8,240 bases of DNA from Chloroflexota bacterium. Lineage in GTDB: Bacteria; Chloroflexota; Anaerolineae; B4-G1. Under the pieces are notes generated by a model. The model was not told where the DNA came from, did no database searches, and was given only the letters and a program-made list of their open reading frames with translations. A program made the translations under genes and the position numbers. The stretch covers positions 1 to 8,240 of the forward strand of contig DSAR01000068.1 of the NCBI GenBank assembly GCA_011046405.1. Direction: 5' to 3'. Of the stretch, positions 1 to 5,559 are shown piece by piece; position 1 is the first letter of the stretch, and each line of letters begins with the position of its first letter.

Positions 1-800
1 ATAGGGAACAGGGTATTGATAATGATATCCGGGATGTTCACCAGGATGGGGATGAATGAGTAAGCGGCGTTGAACCAGCCCGCGGCGGCCTCTCCACAGA
101 GAAGCTTGATCAGGGCGATACCCTGGCGATCATATATGGCCAAGCCGACGATGACCAGGCCGAAGGGGAGCACAGTCTGCAGAAGTTGGCGCCAGGCGAG
201 CGGTTGCCAGCGATAGCTGGGGCGCAATCCATTCCGTAGAAGTATCCCGTAGGCCCATAGCGCCACACCGGCAGTGGCGACCAGGTGGACGACAGCTGCC
301 CAGATCGCTTCGCCGGTTAACCAGATGGCTGCTATGGTCCCAACGGCGATGAGGAAAATCTGGACCGATAGAATGAGGGCCTGGAATTCCATCCGTTCGA
401 TGCCGCGGAAGGCGGCACAGAACAGGAGTAGATAAGCGTGCAAAATGCCATATCCGGCCAGTAAAAGAAATAGGGGACGGGATTCGGCGGACGCGAAAGG
501 GAGTGCGATCAAGAATCCGAATGGCAAAACCGGCGTCTTCAGAATCAGCGCGTCTCCCAAAAGTCGGTTGGCCTTTTCTGGGGTCCGGGCGATCTCTCGA
601 ACGATCAAATTGTCCAGACCCAGGTTGGTGACAAAGCTAAGGACGAAACCAATCGCCAGGGCCAGGGAAAACTGTCCAAATTCGGCCGGCCCCAATACGC
701 GCGCCAGATAGAGCGTGGAAGCGAAACTGGTGAGGCGCACGATAGCTTTACCCATCATCAGAGAGAAAAAGTTTTTGATGAACAGCCGTGATTGACTCAA
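1..800 (-). CDS. Wzx-type polysaccharide flippase, N-terminal part (runs off left edge)
   Basis: This gene would move lipid-linked oligosaccharide units across the inner membrane; it resembles the polysaccharide biosynthesis (Wzx/RfbX, MATE-like) transporter family. I translated it from the complementary strand: 266 codons are open with no stop up to the edge. Family hallmarks are the N-terminal KNFFSLMMGKAIVRL segment (residues 9-23), LARVLGPAEFGQFSLALA (32-49), LGLDNLIVREIAR (60-72), FRGIERMEFQAL (131-142) and GWFNAAYSFIPIL (241-253), with hydrophobic helices between them. The family is usually 420-500 residues, so about half is present. The start is taken as TTG at 800, because an in-frame TGA lies two codons upstream (806-804) and AGGGG (811-807) sits 6 bases before it. 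The ATG pair at 758 and 755 would cut into the first helix. It is divergent from the ATP-grasp gene and probably belongs to the same glycan locus. Family is confident; the substrate cannot be told. Confidence 0.9.
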   Translation of the reverse strand, partial: MSQSRLFIKNFFSLMMGKAIVRLTSFASTLYLARVLGPAEFGQFSLALAIGFVLSFVTNLGLDNLIVREIARTPEKANRLLGDALILKTPVLPFGFLIALPFASAESRPLFLLLAGYGILHAYLLLFCAAFRGIERMEFQALILSVQIFLIAVGTIAAIWLTGEAIWAAVVHLVATAGVALWAYGILLRNGLRPSYRWQPLAWRQLLQTVLPFGLVIVGLAIYDRQGIALIKLLCGEAAAGWFNAAYSFIPILVNIPDIIINTLFP

Positions 801-806
801 TAGTCA

Positions 807-811
807 CCCCT
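807..811 (-). promoter_or_regulatory. Ribosome binding site of the flippase gene
   Basis: On the minus strand AGGGG is followed by six bases and then TTG at 800. It supports a TTG start, which is the only usable start between the upstream in-frame stop (806-804) and the ATG pair inside the first predicted helix region. Confidence 0.55.
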
Positions 812-820
812 AACCTGGCA

Positions 821-850
821 GAAGCCGCTGCGCTTCCAAGCCAGAGCCAA
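821..850 (+). repeat. 30-bp dispersed repeat, copy 1
   Basis: It matches positions 2554-2583 at 27 of 30 bases in the same orientation. Both copies begin GAAGCCGCTGCG and end GAGCCAA. A short stem, GAAGC (821-825) with GCTTC (832-836), is inside it. In the other copy the second arm is GTTTC, which still pairs in RNA through a G-U wobble. The copy lies 20 bases upstream of the flippase start, in its probable leader. Confidence 0.7.
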
Positions 851-863
851 TAAAGTCACCTCG

Positions 864-896
864 TGTGCAAAATTCTTGCACAAAGGACAAGAATTT
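864..896 (+). promoter_or_regulatory. Two mutually exclusive hairpins in the divergent leader
   Basis: TGTGCAA (864-870) pairs perfectly with TTGCACA (876-882) around a 5-base loop. Overlapping this, AAATTCTTG (870-878) pairs perfectly with CAAGAATTT (888-896) around a 9-base spacer. The two cannot form together because 870-878 is shared. They could be palindromic operators for a regulator or a switching RNA structure; no T tract follows the second stem, so it is not a standard terminator. The structure is seen; the role is inference. Confidence 0.4.
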
Positions 897-1220
897 CATT
901 GGATAGGCATTATCGTGCTTTTACGTGCCCCTGGCTATCGACGGCGCGTCATTATATCATCGCCCACCAGACTCTGCAAGCGCATAGGCGGCAAGGTGCT
1001 AATGCCCAACCTGGACGTGAACCTGGCGCTTTTCTTATTTCGATAAGTAAGGTAAAATTGATCTGTTTGCTAATTTATGGGTTAATGCCTCTCAATATCC
1101 TGAAGGAGACTGAGGGAACGTTGTGAGTCCGCGTCATCTTGCCGACCAGAAGATGACCGGATGCTGGCGTTCCTCAACGCCTCGCTTTATCGAGAAGGCA
1201 TCGCTTGTTGTACGCGTACG

Positions 1221-1228
1221 AAGGGGGG
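1221..1228 (+). promoter_or_regulatory. Ribosome binding site deciding the ATP-grasp start
   Basis: AAGGGGGG lies 5 bases before ATG 1234. It favours this start over the in-frame GTG at 1123, although GAGGG six bases before that GTG makes the longer form possible. Confidence 0.5.
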
Positions 1229-1233
1229 CATCG

Positions 1234-2541
1234 ATGCACGCTAACGGTCGCGTTTTTGTGACGGATGGGGTCATCCGTCGCGCCTTGGCCATCGCCCGCG
1301 CACTGGGTCGCAGTGGCGTCACAGTGACCTGTGGCGAGGAGACCGCTCTCAACCCCACTTTTTTCTCTCGCTATTGCCATCATCGTTTCAAATATCCCTC
1401 ACCCCGCAGGAATCCCGGTGAATTTGTCCCCGTTTTGCTCGACTATTTGGAGAAGAACCCTCATGATTGTCTCATGCCGGCGGAACAGGATACGCTCGAC
1501 ATCATCCTGCAGAACCGTCATGAGTTCGAGCGACTGACCGCCGTTCCATTTGTCGATAACGAGACGTATCAGGTCTTTCGCGATAAGGGCAAGACGCTGG
1601 ATGTGGCCGAACGGGCCGGGGTTCCCTATCCGCGGACAGTGAGACCCTCTGATCCTGGGCGTGTCGTGGAAGAAACCAAGTCGCTGCGATTTCCGGTGGT
1701 GGTCAAACCGCGCTTCAATTGGGCCAGCCGGGGCATTCGTCACGTTCAGGATGCCACACAATTGGCGCAGGCTTATCGTGAGGTTCACCAGGTGTTCCCC
1801 TTTCCCCTCGTCCAGGAAGAGATACCCCTGGGTGAAAAAAAATACCACGTGAATTGCATCCTCGACGAAAACTCGCGACCGATTGTCGCCAACGTCCATC
1901 GGGAGTTGCGCAACTATCCGCTGGAGTATGGTATAAGTACGGTCCAGGAAAGCGTCTGGCGGCCAGATCTGGTCGAATTGAGCGTCCAGCTTCTGCAGGC
2001 GAACAATTGGTACGGTATTGCCAGCATCGACTATATGATCGATCCGCGCGATGGCACACCGATGCTGATGGAGGTAAATCCCCGTTTCTGGGGAACGATT
2101 CAGTTGGCCATTCACTGTGGTCTCAACTATCCCTACATGCTGTATCAACTCGCCCGGGGCGAAAAGATCGAGCCGGTGAAAACGTACCCGGTGGGCGTGA
2201 TCAATCGCTCTTTCTTGCCCTACGACATCCTGCATTTTCTCGTCAACCCACACCGTTTCCAGATGGAACCTAGCTTTTTCGATTTCTTTGGCCCCCAGGT
2301 TCATTTCGACCTGCTTTCCAGGCAGGATTGGAAGCCGGTGCTGGGGTTCTTTATGACCTGTCTACGCTATATGGCAGACCCCGAAGTTTGGACGCGCCTG
2401 GCTCACATGGAACGAGTTGGTCGATGGATCGCCAGGTTATCGGGAAAGTCAGTAAATCCTGTGACCCCGAACGAAGCGATAGCGAATATAGAACTATCGA
2501 CGGCAGACGCTTGCTCAACGGATAGGCATTCAATTACTTAG
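1234..2541 (+). CDS. ATP-grasp domain ligase (carbamoyl-phosphate-synthase-like)
   Basis: A 435-residue cytoplasmic ATP-grasp enzyme, expected to join a carboxylate to an amine or similar nucleophile through an acyl-phosphate. Residues 1-60 look like the pre-ATP-grasp lobe (RVFVTDGVIRRALAIARALG). The ATP-binding lysine is in FPVVVKPRFNWASRG (K158); QEEIPLGEKKYHV (194-206) is the adenine/hinge region. The metal-binding acid and asparagine lie in MEVNPRFWG (E280, N282), with SIDYMID (D267 region) before it. The long C-terminal part after 330 (VINRSFLPYDIL and on) is typical of the predicted ATP-grasp group found in polysaccharide clusters. I chose ATG 1234 because the fold begins directly after it and AAGGGGGG is well placed. 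GTG 1123 would add 37 residues with no family resemblance. The flanking 30-bp repeats are unusual. The substrate is unknown; sugar or glycan amidation is inferred from the neighbours. Confidence 0.9.
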   Translation: MHANGRVFVTDGVIRRALAIARALGRSGVTVTCGEETALNPTFFSRYCHHRFKYPSPRRNPGEFVPVLLDYLEKNPHDCLMPAEQDTLDIILQNRHEFERLTAVPFVDNETYQVFRDKGKTLDVAERAGVPYPRTVRPSDPGRVVEETKSLRFPVVVKPRFNWASRGIRHVQDATQLAQAYREVHQVFPFPLVQEEIPLGEKKYHVNCILDENSRPIVANVHRELRNYPLEYGISTVQESVWRPDLVELSVQLLQANNWYGIASIDYMIDPRDGTPMLMEVNPRFWGTIQLAIHCGLNYPYMLYQLARGEKIEPVKTYPVGVINRSFLPYDILHFLVNPHRFQMEPSFFDFFGPQVHFDLLSRQDWKPVLGFFMTCLRYMADPEVWTRLAHMERVGRWIARLSGKSVNPVTPNEAIANIELSTADACSTDRHSIT

Positions 2542-2553
2542 GCCCTGACACGC

Positions 2554-2583
2554 GAAGCCGCTGCGTTTCCGAGCCGGAGCCAA
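2554..2583 (+). repeat. 30-bp dispersed repeat, copy 2
   Basis: This second copy of the repeat at 821-850 (27 of 30 bases identical) starts 13 bases after the ATP-grasp stop codon. With copy 1 it brackets the ATP-grasp gene as direct repeats about 1.7 kb apart. The differences are three transitions (C/T, A/G, A/G), which fits an old copy of a dispersed element and not a recent duplication. Confidence 0.7.
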
Positions 2584-2594
2584 ACATCATCTAT

Positions 2595-2614
2595 TCTCTG
2601 GATCACGAATGGAC
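2595..2614 (-). repeat. Shortened TTCGTG-type repeat remnant
   Basis: These 20 bases equal the reverse complement of 3446-3474 with one 9-base unit (GTCACGAAT) missing. The first 16 bases are identical, followed by GGAC on both sides. This links the gap before the membrane-protein gene to the large inverted repeat after it. Confidence 0.6.
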
Positions 2615-2649
2615 GACATACTTTAGGTTTCACGAGCATCATCAGTAAG

Positions 2650-2660
2650 AAGGAGGAGGA
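2650..2660 (+). promoter_or_regulatory. Strong ribosome binding site of the membrane protein gene
   Basis: AAGGAGGAGGA contains the complete AAGGAGG anti-16S complement and ends 8 bases before ATG 2669. It is the strongest ribosome site in the window and fixes the start of this gene. Confidence 0.8.
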
Positions 2661-2668
2661 AGAACGGT

Positions 2669-3313
2669 ATGCTTCGAGAGAATAATTTGCTAAGCCTGAT
2701 TTCGTTTGTGATCGCTGCTGGCCTTGGGCTGGCTATTTGGGTTTTCCTGCCCCACGATAGAGAAGTTCAGGGGGTGGGGATATTGCTGTTCAAATTGCTG
2801 CCATTTCTGTTTGCGAGTTTGTCCATTGCGACGGTGAAGCGCGATCTGTTCGAGAAATATAATTTACGACTGCTCATTATCATTGCGAGTTTTCTTGGTT
2901 TTTTCTGTTTTTTAGTTCCAAAGATTTTCTATCACTACATCAATCCAAATGATGAAAAATTTTACTACACGCTGCTCGTCACAACTCCCTACATCATCTT
3001 GAGCCTCGTCCTGGCGTATAGGTTGGGGGGCGGGGGGCCGGGCAAGTCCTTTCGGCTCTCTATCGCCATGTTGCTCTTGATGTTATCGGGTATCGAGGAT
3101 CTGGCCTATTTCATCGTGAACGATGGCTGGTCAGCAATGCCCGACGTGTGGCCGTGGGTCACCCACATCTCGGTCTTCATAGGTCGTCCGCCGACTACGC
3201 AAGATATCATCATCCTTGCCCTGCTCCGTGTGCTTATGGCGGTTATTGTTCTGTTCTTCCCTCTTTCCAAGTTCCTGCAGATGCTCAAGCGGAAGGTCGC
3301 ACCTTCCTCCTGA
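2669..3313 (+). CDS. Six-helix integral membrane protein of unknown function
   Basis: I do not recognise the family. The 214-residue product has about six hydrophobic helices at residues 7-27, 36-56, 66-86, 101-119, 130-150 and 179-199, with a basic C-terminal tail (KFLQMLKRK, 201-209). The positive-inside rule fits both ends being cytoplasmic. The segment between helices 5 and 6 is distinctive: GIEDLAYFIV (141-150) places Glu-Asp inside a helix, and WPWVTHISVFIGRPPT (161-176) follows. These charged and aromatic residues are the best candidates for a functional site. A Gly-rich loop (119-125) joins helices 4 and 5. Parts of the gene are AT-rich (about 30-38% GC over 2881-3000), unlike its neighbours. 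The strong ribosome site and position between glycan genes suggest a role in glycan export, polymerisation or acyl transfer, but this is context only. Confidence 0.82.
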   Translation: MLRENNLLSLISFVIAAGLGLAIWVFLPHDREVQGVGILLFKLLPFLFASLSIATVKRDLFEKYNLRLLIIIASFLGFFCFLVPKIFYHYINPNDEKFYYTLLVTTPYIILSLVLAYRLGGGGPGKSFRLSIAMLLLMLSGIEDLAYFIVNDGWSAMPDVWPWVTHISVFIGRPPTTQDIIILALLRVLMAVIVLFFPLSKFLQMLKRKVAPSS

Positions 3314-3345
3314 CCGCAGGCAGCTGAATGAACCTGGTTTCACTA

Positions 3346-3481
3346 CCCGACATTCGGGGCCAAGAGCCTGCTTTTCGATCACGAATCACACGAATGCTCG
3401 AATGTCACGAATGTTTTTTTGAAATTGCCAAAATTCGTGTGATTTGTCCATTCGTGACATTCGTGATCCAGAGATGTCGGG
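3346..3481. repeat. Composite inverted repeat built of TTCGTG/CACGAA units
   Basis: Inner arms at 3377-3412 and 3433-3468 are 36 bases each and pair at 29 of 36 positions; each is made of several ATTCGTG/CACGAAT units. The 20-base centre contains a run of seven T. An outer pair, CCCGACAT (3346-3353) and ATGTCGGG (3474-3481), encloses them. Related CCTG-TTT direct repeats lie at 3330-3340, 3364-3375 and 3489-3500. From memory, TTCGTG-type intergenic repeats occur in many environmental bacterial genomes, but I cannot search for them. It lies between two genes of the same direction, and as RNA it would form a long hairpin that could act as a processing or termination site. It could also be a non-autonomous mobile element. 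Confidence 0.7.
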
Positions 3482-3639
3482 TCATGAAGAACCTGCTTTG
3501 CATTTTCTGGTGTTCAGCGCGGGCCTCGCTTGGGCCTCACGCGGGTCCGCAGTCCGTGCCAGATGGCCAGGCCATCGGTTGGTAGGAGCAAATGTTGGTC
3601 AAGCGGTATCTTCGTGTGAAGTGAAAAAGGGGGGGCTGG
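3482..3639 (+). other. Leader region of the tandem glycosyltransferase gene
   Basis: Together with 3314-3481 this makes a 326-base stretch without a clear gene. It contains a perfect palindrome GATGGCC-A-GGCCATC (3562-3576), a candidate operator or small hairpin. A possible 10-codon leader frame runs from ATG 3592 to TGA 3622-3624 behind TAGGAG (3583-3588), but the spacing of three bases is poor. An A5G7 tract (3625-3635... read as AAAAA then GGGGGGG, ending 5 bases before ATG 3640) serves as ribosome site for the next gene. No promoter is obvious. Confidence 0.4.
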
Positions 3640-5559
3640 ATGAAAACGGCATTGATTGGGCATTTTCCTTTGCCCTACGACGCATTGACGATCTACAATT
3701 GGTCTCTCGTGCAAGCCCATCGAGCGGCTGGTGATGATTGTACAGTGCTGGATATCGGGAAGTCTCAGCAGAAAGGGACCGGCCATTTTGTCTCGTTTCT
3801 GGTGAGTGTAGTTAGATTGGGGATGGCCTCAGACGTCATTCATTATCTCACCCGGGGATATGATCGGCAGAGTGTTTTGTACCTGTTCTTTGTGGCCTTG
3901 ATAGGCAGGTTGGTGGGCTGCAAAGTGATCGTCACGATTCACCCGGAGCTCTTTTGTTTCTTCGGACCCTTGAGGAGCCGGCACGTTGGCAAACCACTCT
4001 TACGGGTGTGTTTCCTTCTGCTAGACCAGGTGGTGTGTGGAAATGAAAGAATCGCCCAGATCGTTACAAACCTGGGGTGTCCCATCGATAAGCGCTCAGT
4101 GCAGCCGCCATCGATCGATTGGCCCACCGAGCCCCCTTCTTCACGAGACCTTGCCCAGTTCATGGACGAAAAGACCACCATCGTCTCATTGTTCGTCTCG
4201 CAGCAGAGCGCGTTTCTGCTCGAGGAAGGGATACGATTGGTGAGCTTGCTTGGTCGCCGATCGCCGGATGCGGTGGGTGTCGTTCTCGTACCCGAGGCCG
4301 GCGTCGAGGTCGATTTGGAAGGCCTCTTTCCATCAGCAGATGTCTTTTTGCTGAACGAGCCCTCTCTGGAGGTCGTCGTTTATTTGCTCTCACGATCCAC
4401 GCTGATTCTGCGTCCGCTGCAATGCACGGGCCAGGAGTTTATGCCTCGTGACGCCTTTATGATCGAAAAGCCCCGTCGAGCGGGCGTCTATTTCGATACG
4501 ACGATTGGACTGACCATCATCCGCAAGGGAAATGGTCTGGTGAGCAAGATCGTAAAGGGAGGGGGCGTGGAAAACAAAGATGTGGACGCCAGCGCCAGTG
4601 ACTTTGTCGTCAAGACGATCCTGGCCCGAGAGTCCAAACGGGTCTTGCTGATAGGCGTCTTTCCGCCATTCATGGTCGATGAAGAAGCGCTGTTCAATCA
4701 GGCGGTCTGCCTCGAACTGGAGCGGGCAGGCGTCACGTGTGAGATGATCCGGCTCCCTGAAGAGGGTTTCGACAGCGACGACTTTACAACTTTTCTCTCG
4801 TTTATGAAGAACCTCAACCGGCGACTGAAGCGATGCGACGCGGTCTTGTACATGACCCAGGGATTCACACGCCCGAGTCTATTGCTGTTGCTGAGCTGTG
4901 TTGTGCTAGGTAAATTCCGGCGCAAATGGGTATACGCCCTTTTCCACAGGGATCTGTTCAGCTTCTTCACACAACTGCGGAGCAGAAATGCCGGCCTGCC
5001 GCTGCTTTTTACCAGCTTTACGTTGATAGATGGCGTTTTTGCCACGGACGAGGGATGCCGCGTTGGTAGACAATACAGGGACGCGCCGCAGAAATTCCAC
5101 CCCATCACGCCCATCGTGCCTGTCTCTCAGTGCGACCAGCTTCGTCCAGCTTATCCCGACGATGTGTTACGTTGTGTCACGGTTAGCATGGCGGGAGATG
5201 GTTTCTGCACCGAGATAGCCCAGGGAATTGGCGCGCTGAGTTCCGATCTCCTCAAACGCGAGCCATCGCTGGTGCTCGACGACGGTTACGTCGGTACAGG
5301 GCCGCAGGCGGCGTTGGATGAGCGAATACAGGTCTATCAATCGGCCCATTGCGTCGTCAAACCGTTGTTGTGTAACGGCGAAATGGTGATGGGAGATCAG
5401 GCGGTGTTGTTGGAAATACCCGAAACGTCGGGAGCGGGGTACAGTTGTTCCTCCGGAGCGATCGTGGTTCGCAAGGGGTCCTCTCGAGTTGGCGAATTGA
5501 TGGGAAGCGCAGCGCGTGACGTTACAGACCCGGGTAAATTTCCGGGACTGCCCCTGTGA
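3640..5559 (+). CDS. Tandem duplicated, divergent GT-B glycosyltransferase-like protein
   Basis: The 639-residue protein is two homologous modules in one chain, about 1-325 and 332-639. Residues 49-138 align without gaps to 384-473 (about 32 of 90 identical), sharing the pattern H-x-x-L-F-x-F-F-x-x-LRSR-x-x-G-x-PLL at 101-121 and 436-456. The N-terminal strands also match (IGHFP 6-10, IGVFP 338-342), as do the C-terminal lobes (RPLQCTG 258-264 and KPLLCNG 574-580, each ending in RKG). The layout suggests GT4-type GT-B lobes, in which the RPL...G and following acidic/Pro segment corresponds to the nucleotide-sugar region, but the usual E-x7-E motif is not clear in either copy. One or both modules may be inactive or sugar-binding only. 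There is no signal peptide, so it is probably cytoplasmic or peripheral at the membrane. ATG 3640 follows a G7 ribosome site. The stop overlaps the next gene by four bases, so the two are probably co-translated. Confidence 0.85.
   Translation: MKTALIGHFPLPYDALTIYNWSLVQAHRAAGDDCTVLDIGKSQQKGTGHFVSFLVSVVRLGMASDVIHYLTRGYDRQSVLYLFFVALIGRLVGCKVIVTIHPELFCFFGPLRSRHVGKPLLRVCFLLLDQVVCGNERIAQIVTNLGCPIDKRSVQPPSIDWPTEPPSSRDLAQFMDEKTTIVSLFVSQQSAFLLEEGIRLVSLLGRRSPDAVGVVLVPEAGVEVDLEGLFPSADVFLLNEPSLEVVVYLLSRSTLILRPLQCTGQEFMPRDAFMIEKPRRAGVYFDTTIGLTIIRKGNGLVSKIVKGGGVENKDVDASASDFVVKTILARESKRVLLIGVFPPFMVDEEALFNQAVCLELERAGVTCEMIRLPEEGFDSDDFTTFLSFMKNLNRRLKRCDAVLYMTQGFTRPSLLLLLSCVVLGKFRRKWVYALFHRDLFSFFTQLRSRNAGLPLLFTSFTLIDGVFATDEGCRVGRQYRDAPQKFHPITPIVPVSQCDQLRPAYPDDVLRCVTVSMAGDGFCTEIAQGIGALSSDLLKREPSLVLDDGYVGTGPQAALDERIQVYQSAHCVVKPLLCNGEMVMGDQAVLLEIPETSGAGYSCSSGAIVVRKGSSRVGELMGSAARDVTDPGKFPGLPL

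Larger units (their letters stand above)
801..1233. other. Divergent intergenic region between flippase and ATP-grasp genes
   Basis: No convincing gene is seen here. An open frame of 87 codons from GTG 863 has no family resemblance, biased composition and no good ribosome site, so I do not call it. The region holds a 30-bp repeat (821-850), two overlapping hairpins (864-896), a small CTTAT-TTCG-ATAAG stem (1034-1047) and an AT-rich stretch (about 1030-1100). That stretch includes TTGATC (1058-1063) and GTTAAT (1081-1086) spaced by 17 bases, a weak candidate promoter for the plus-strand genes. Two ribosome-site-like motifs, AAGGAG (1103-1108) and GAGGG (1112-1116), precede GTG 1123, an alternative start of the ATP-grasp gene. 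Promoter assignment is weak. Confidence 0.5.

Noticed and set aside
863..1126. Open frame of 87 codons on the plus strand between the divergent genes
   Set aside because: It starts inside the first hairpin, shows no family resemblance or clear domain, and has no good ribosome site; it overlaps the likely regulatory region.
1123..1233. GTG 1123 as the start of the ATP-grasp protein
   Set aside because: GAGGG six bases upstream makes it possible, but the 37 extra residues match no part of the fold and ATG 1234 has a well-placed ribosome site. Kept as an alternative.
901..2530. GGATAGGCATT occurs at 901-911 and again at 2520-2530
   Set aside because: An 11-base match is expected by chance several times in 8 kb, and the two lie on opposite sides of their neighbouring 30-bp repeats, so they are not part of that element.
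3026..3049. GGGGPGKS in the membrane protein matches the Walker A consensus
   Set aside because: It lies in a short loop between two membrane helices of a 214-residue protein with no Walker B or nucleotide-binding fold; a glycine-rich linker is the simpler reading.
3592..3624. Ten-codon leader peptide (MLVKRYLRVK) before the tandem glycosyltransferase gene
   Set aside because: The ribosome-site spacing is only three bases and no attenuation structure or amino-acid bias is visible; chance is more likely.
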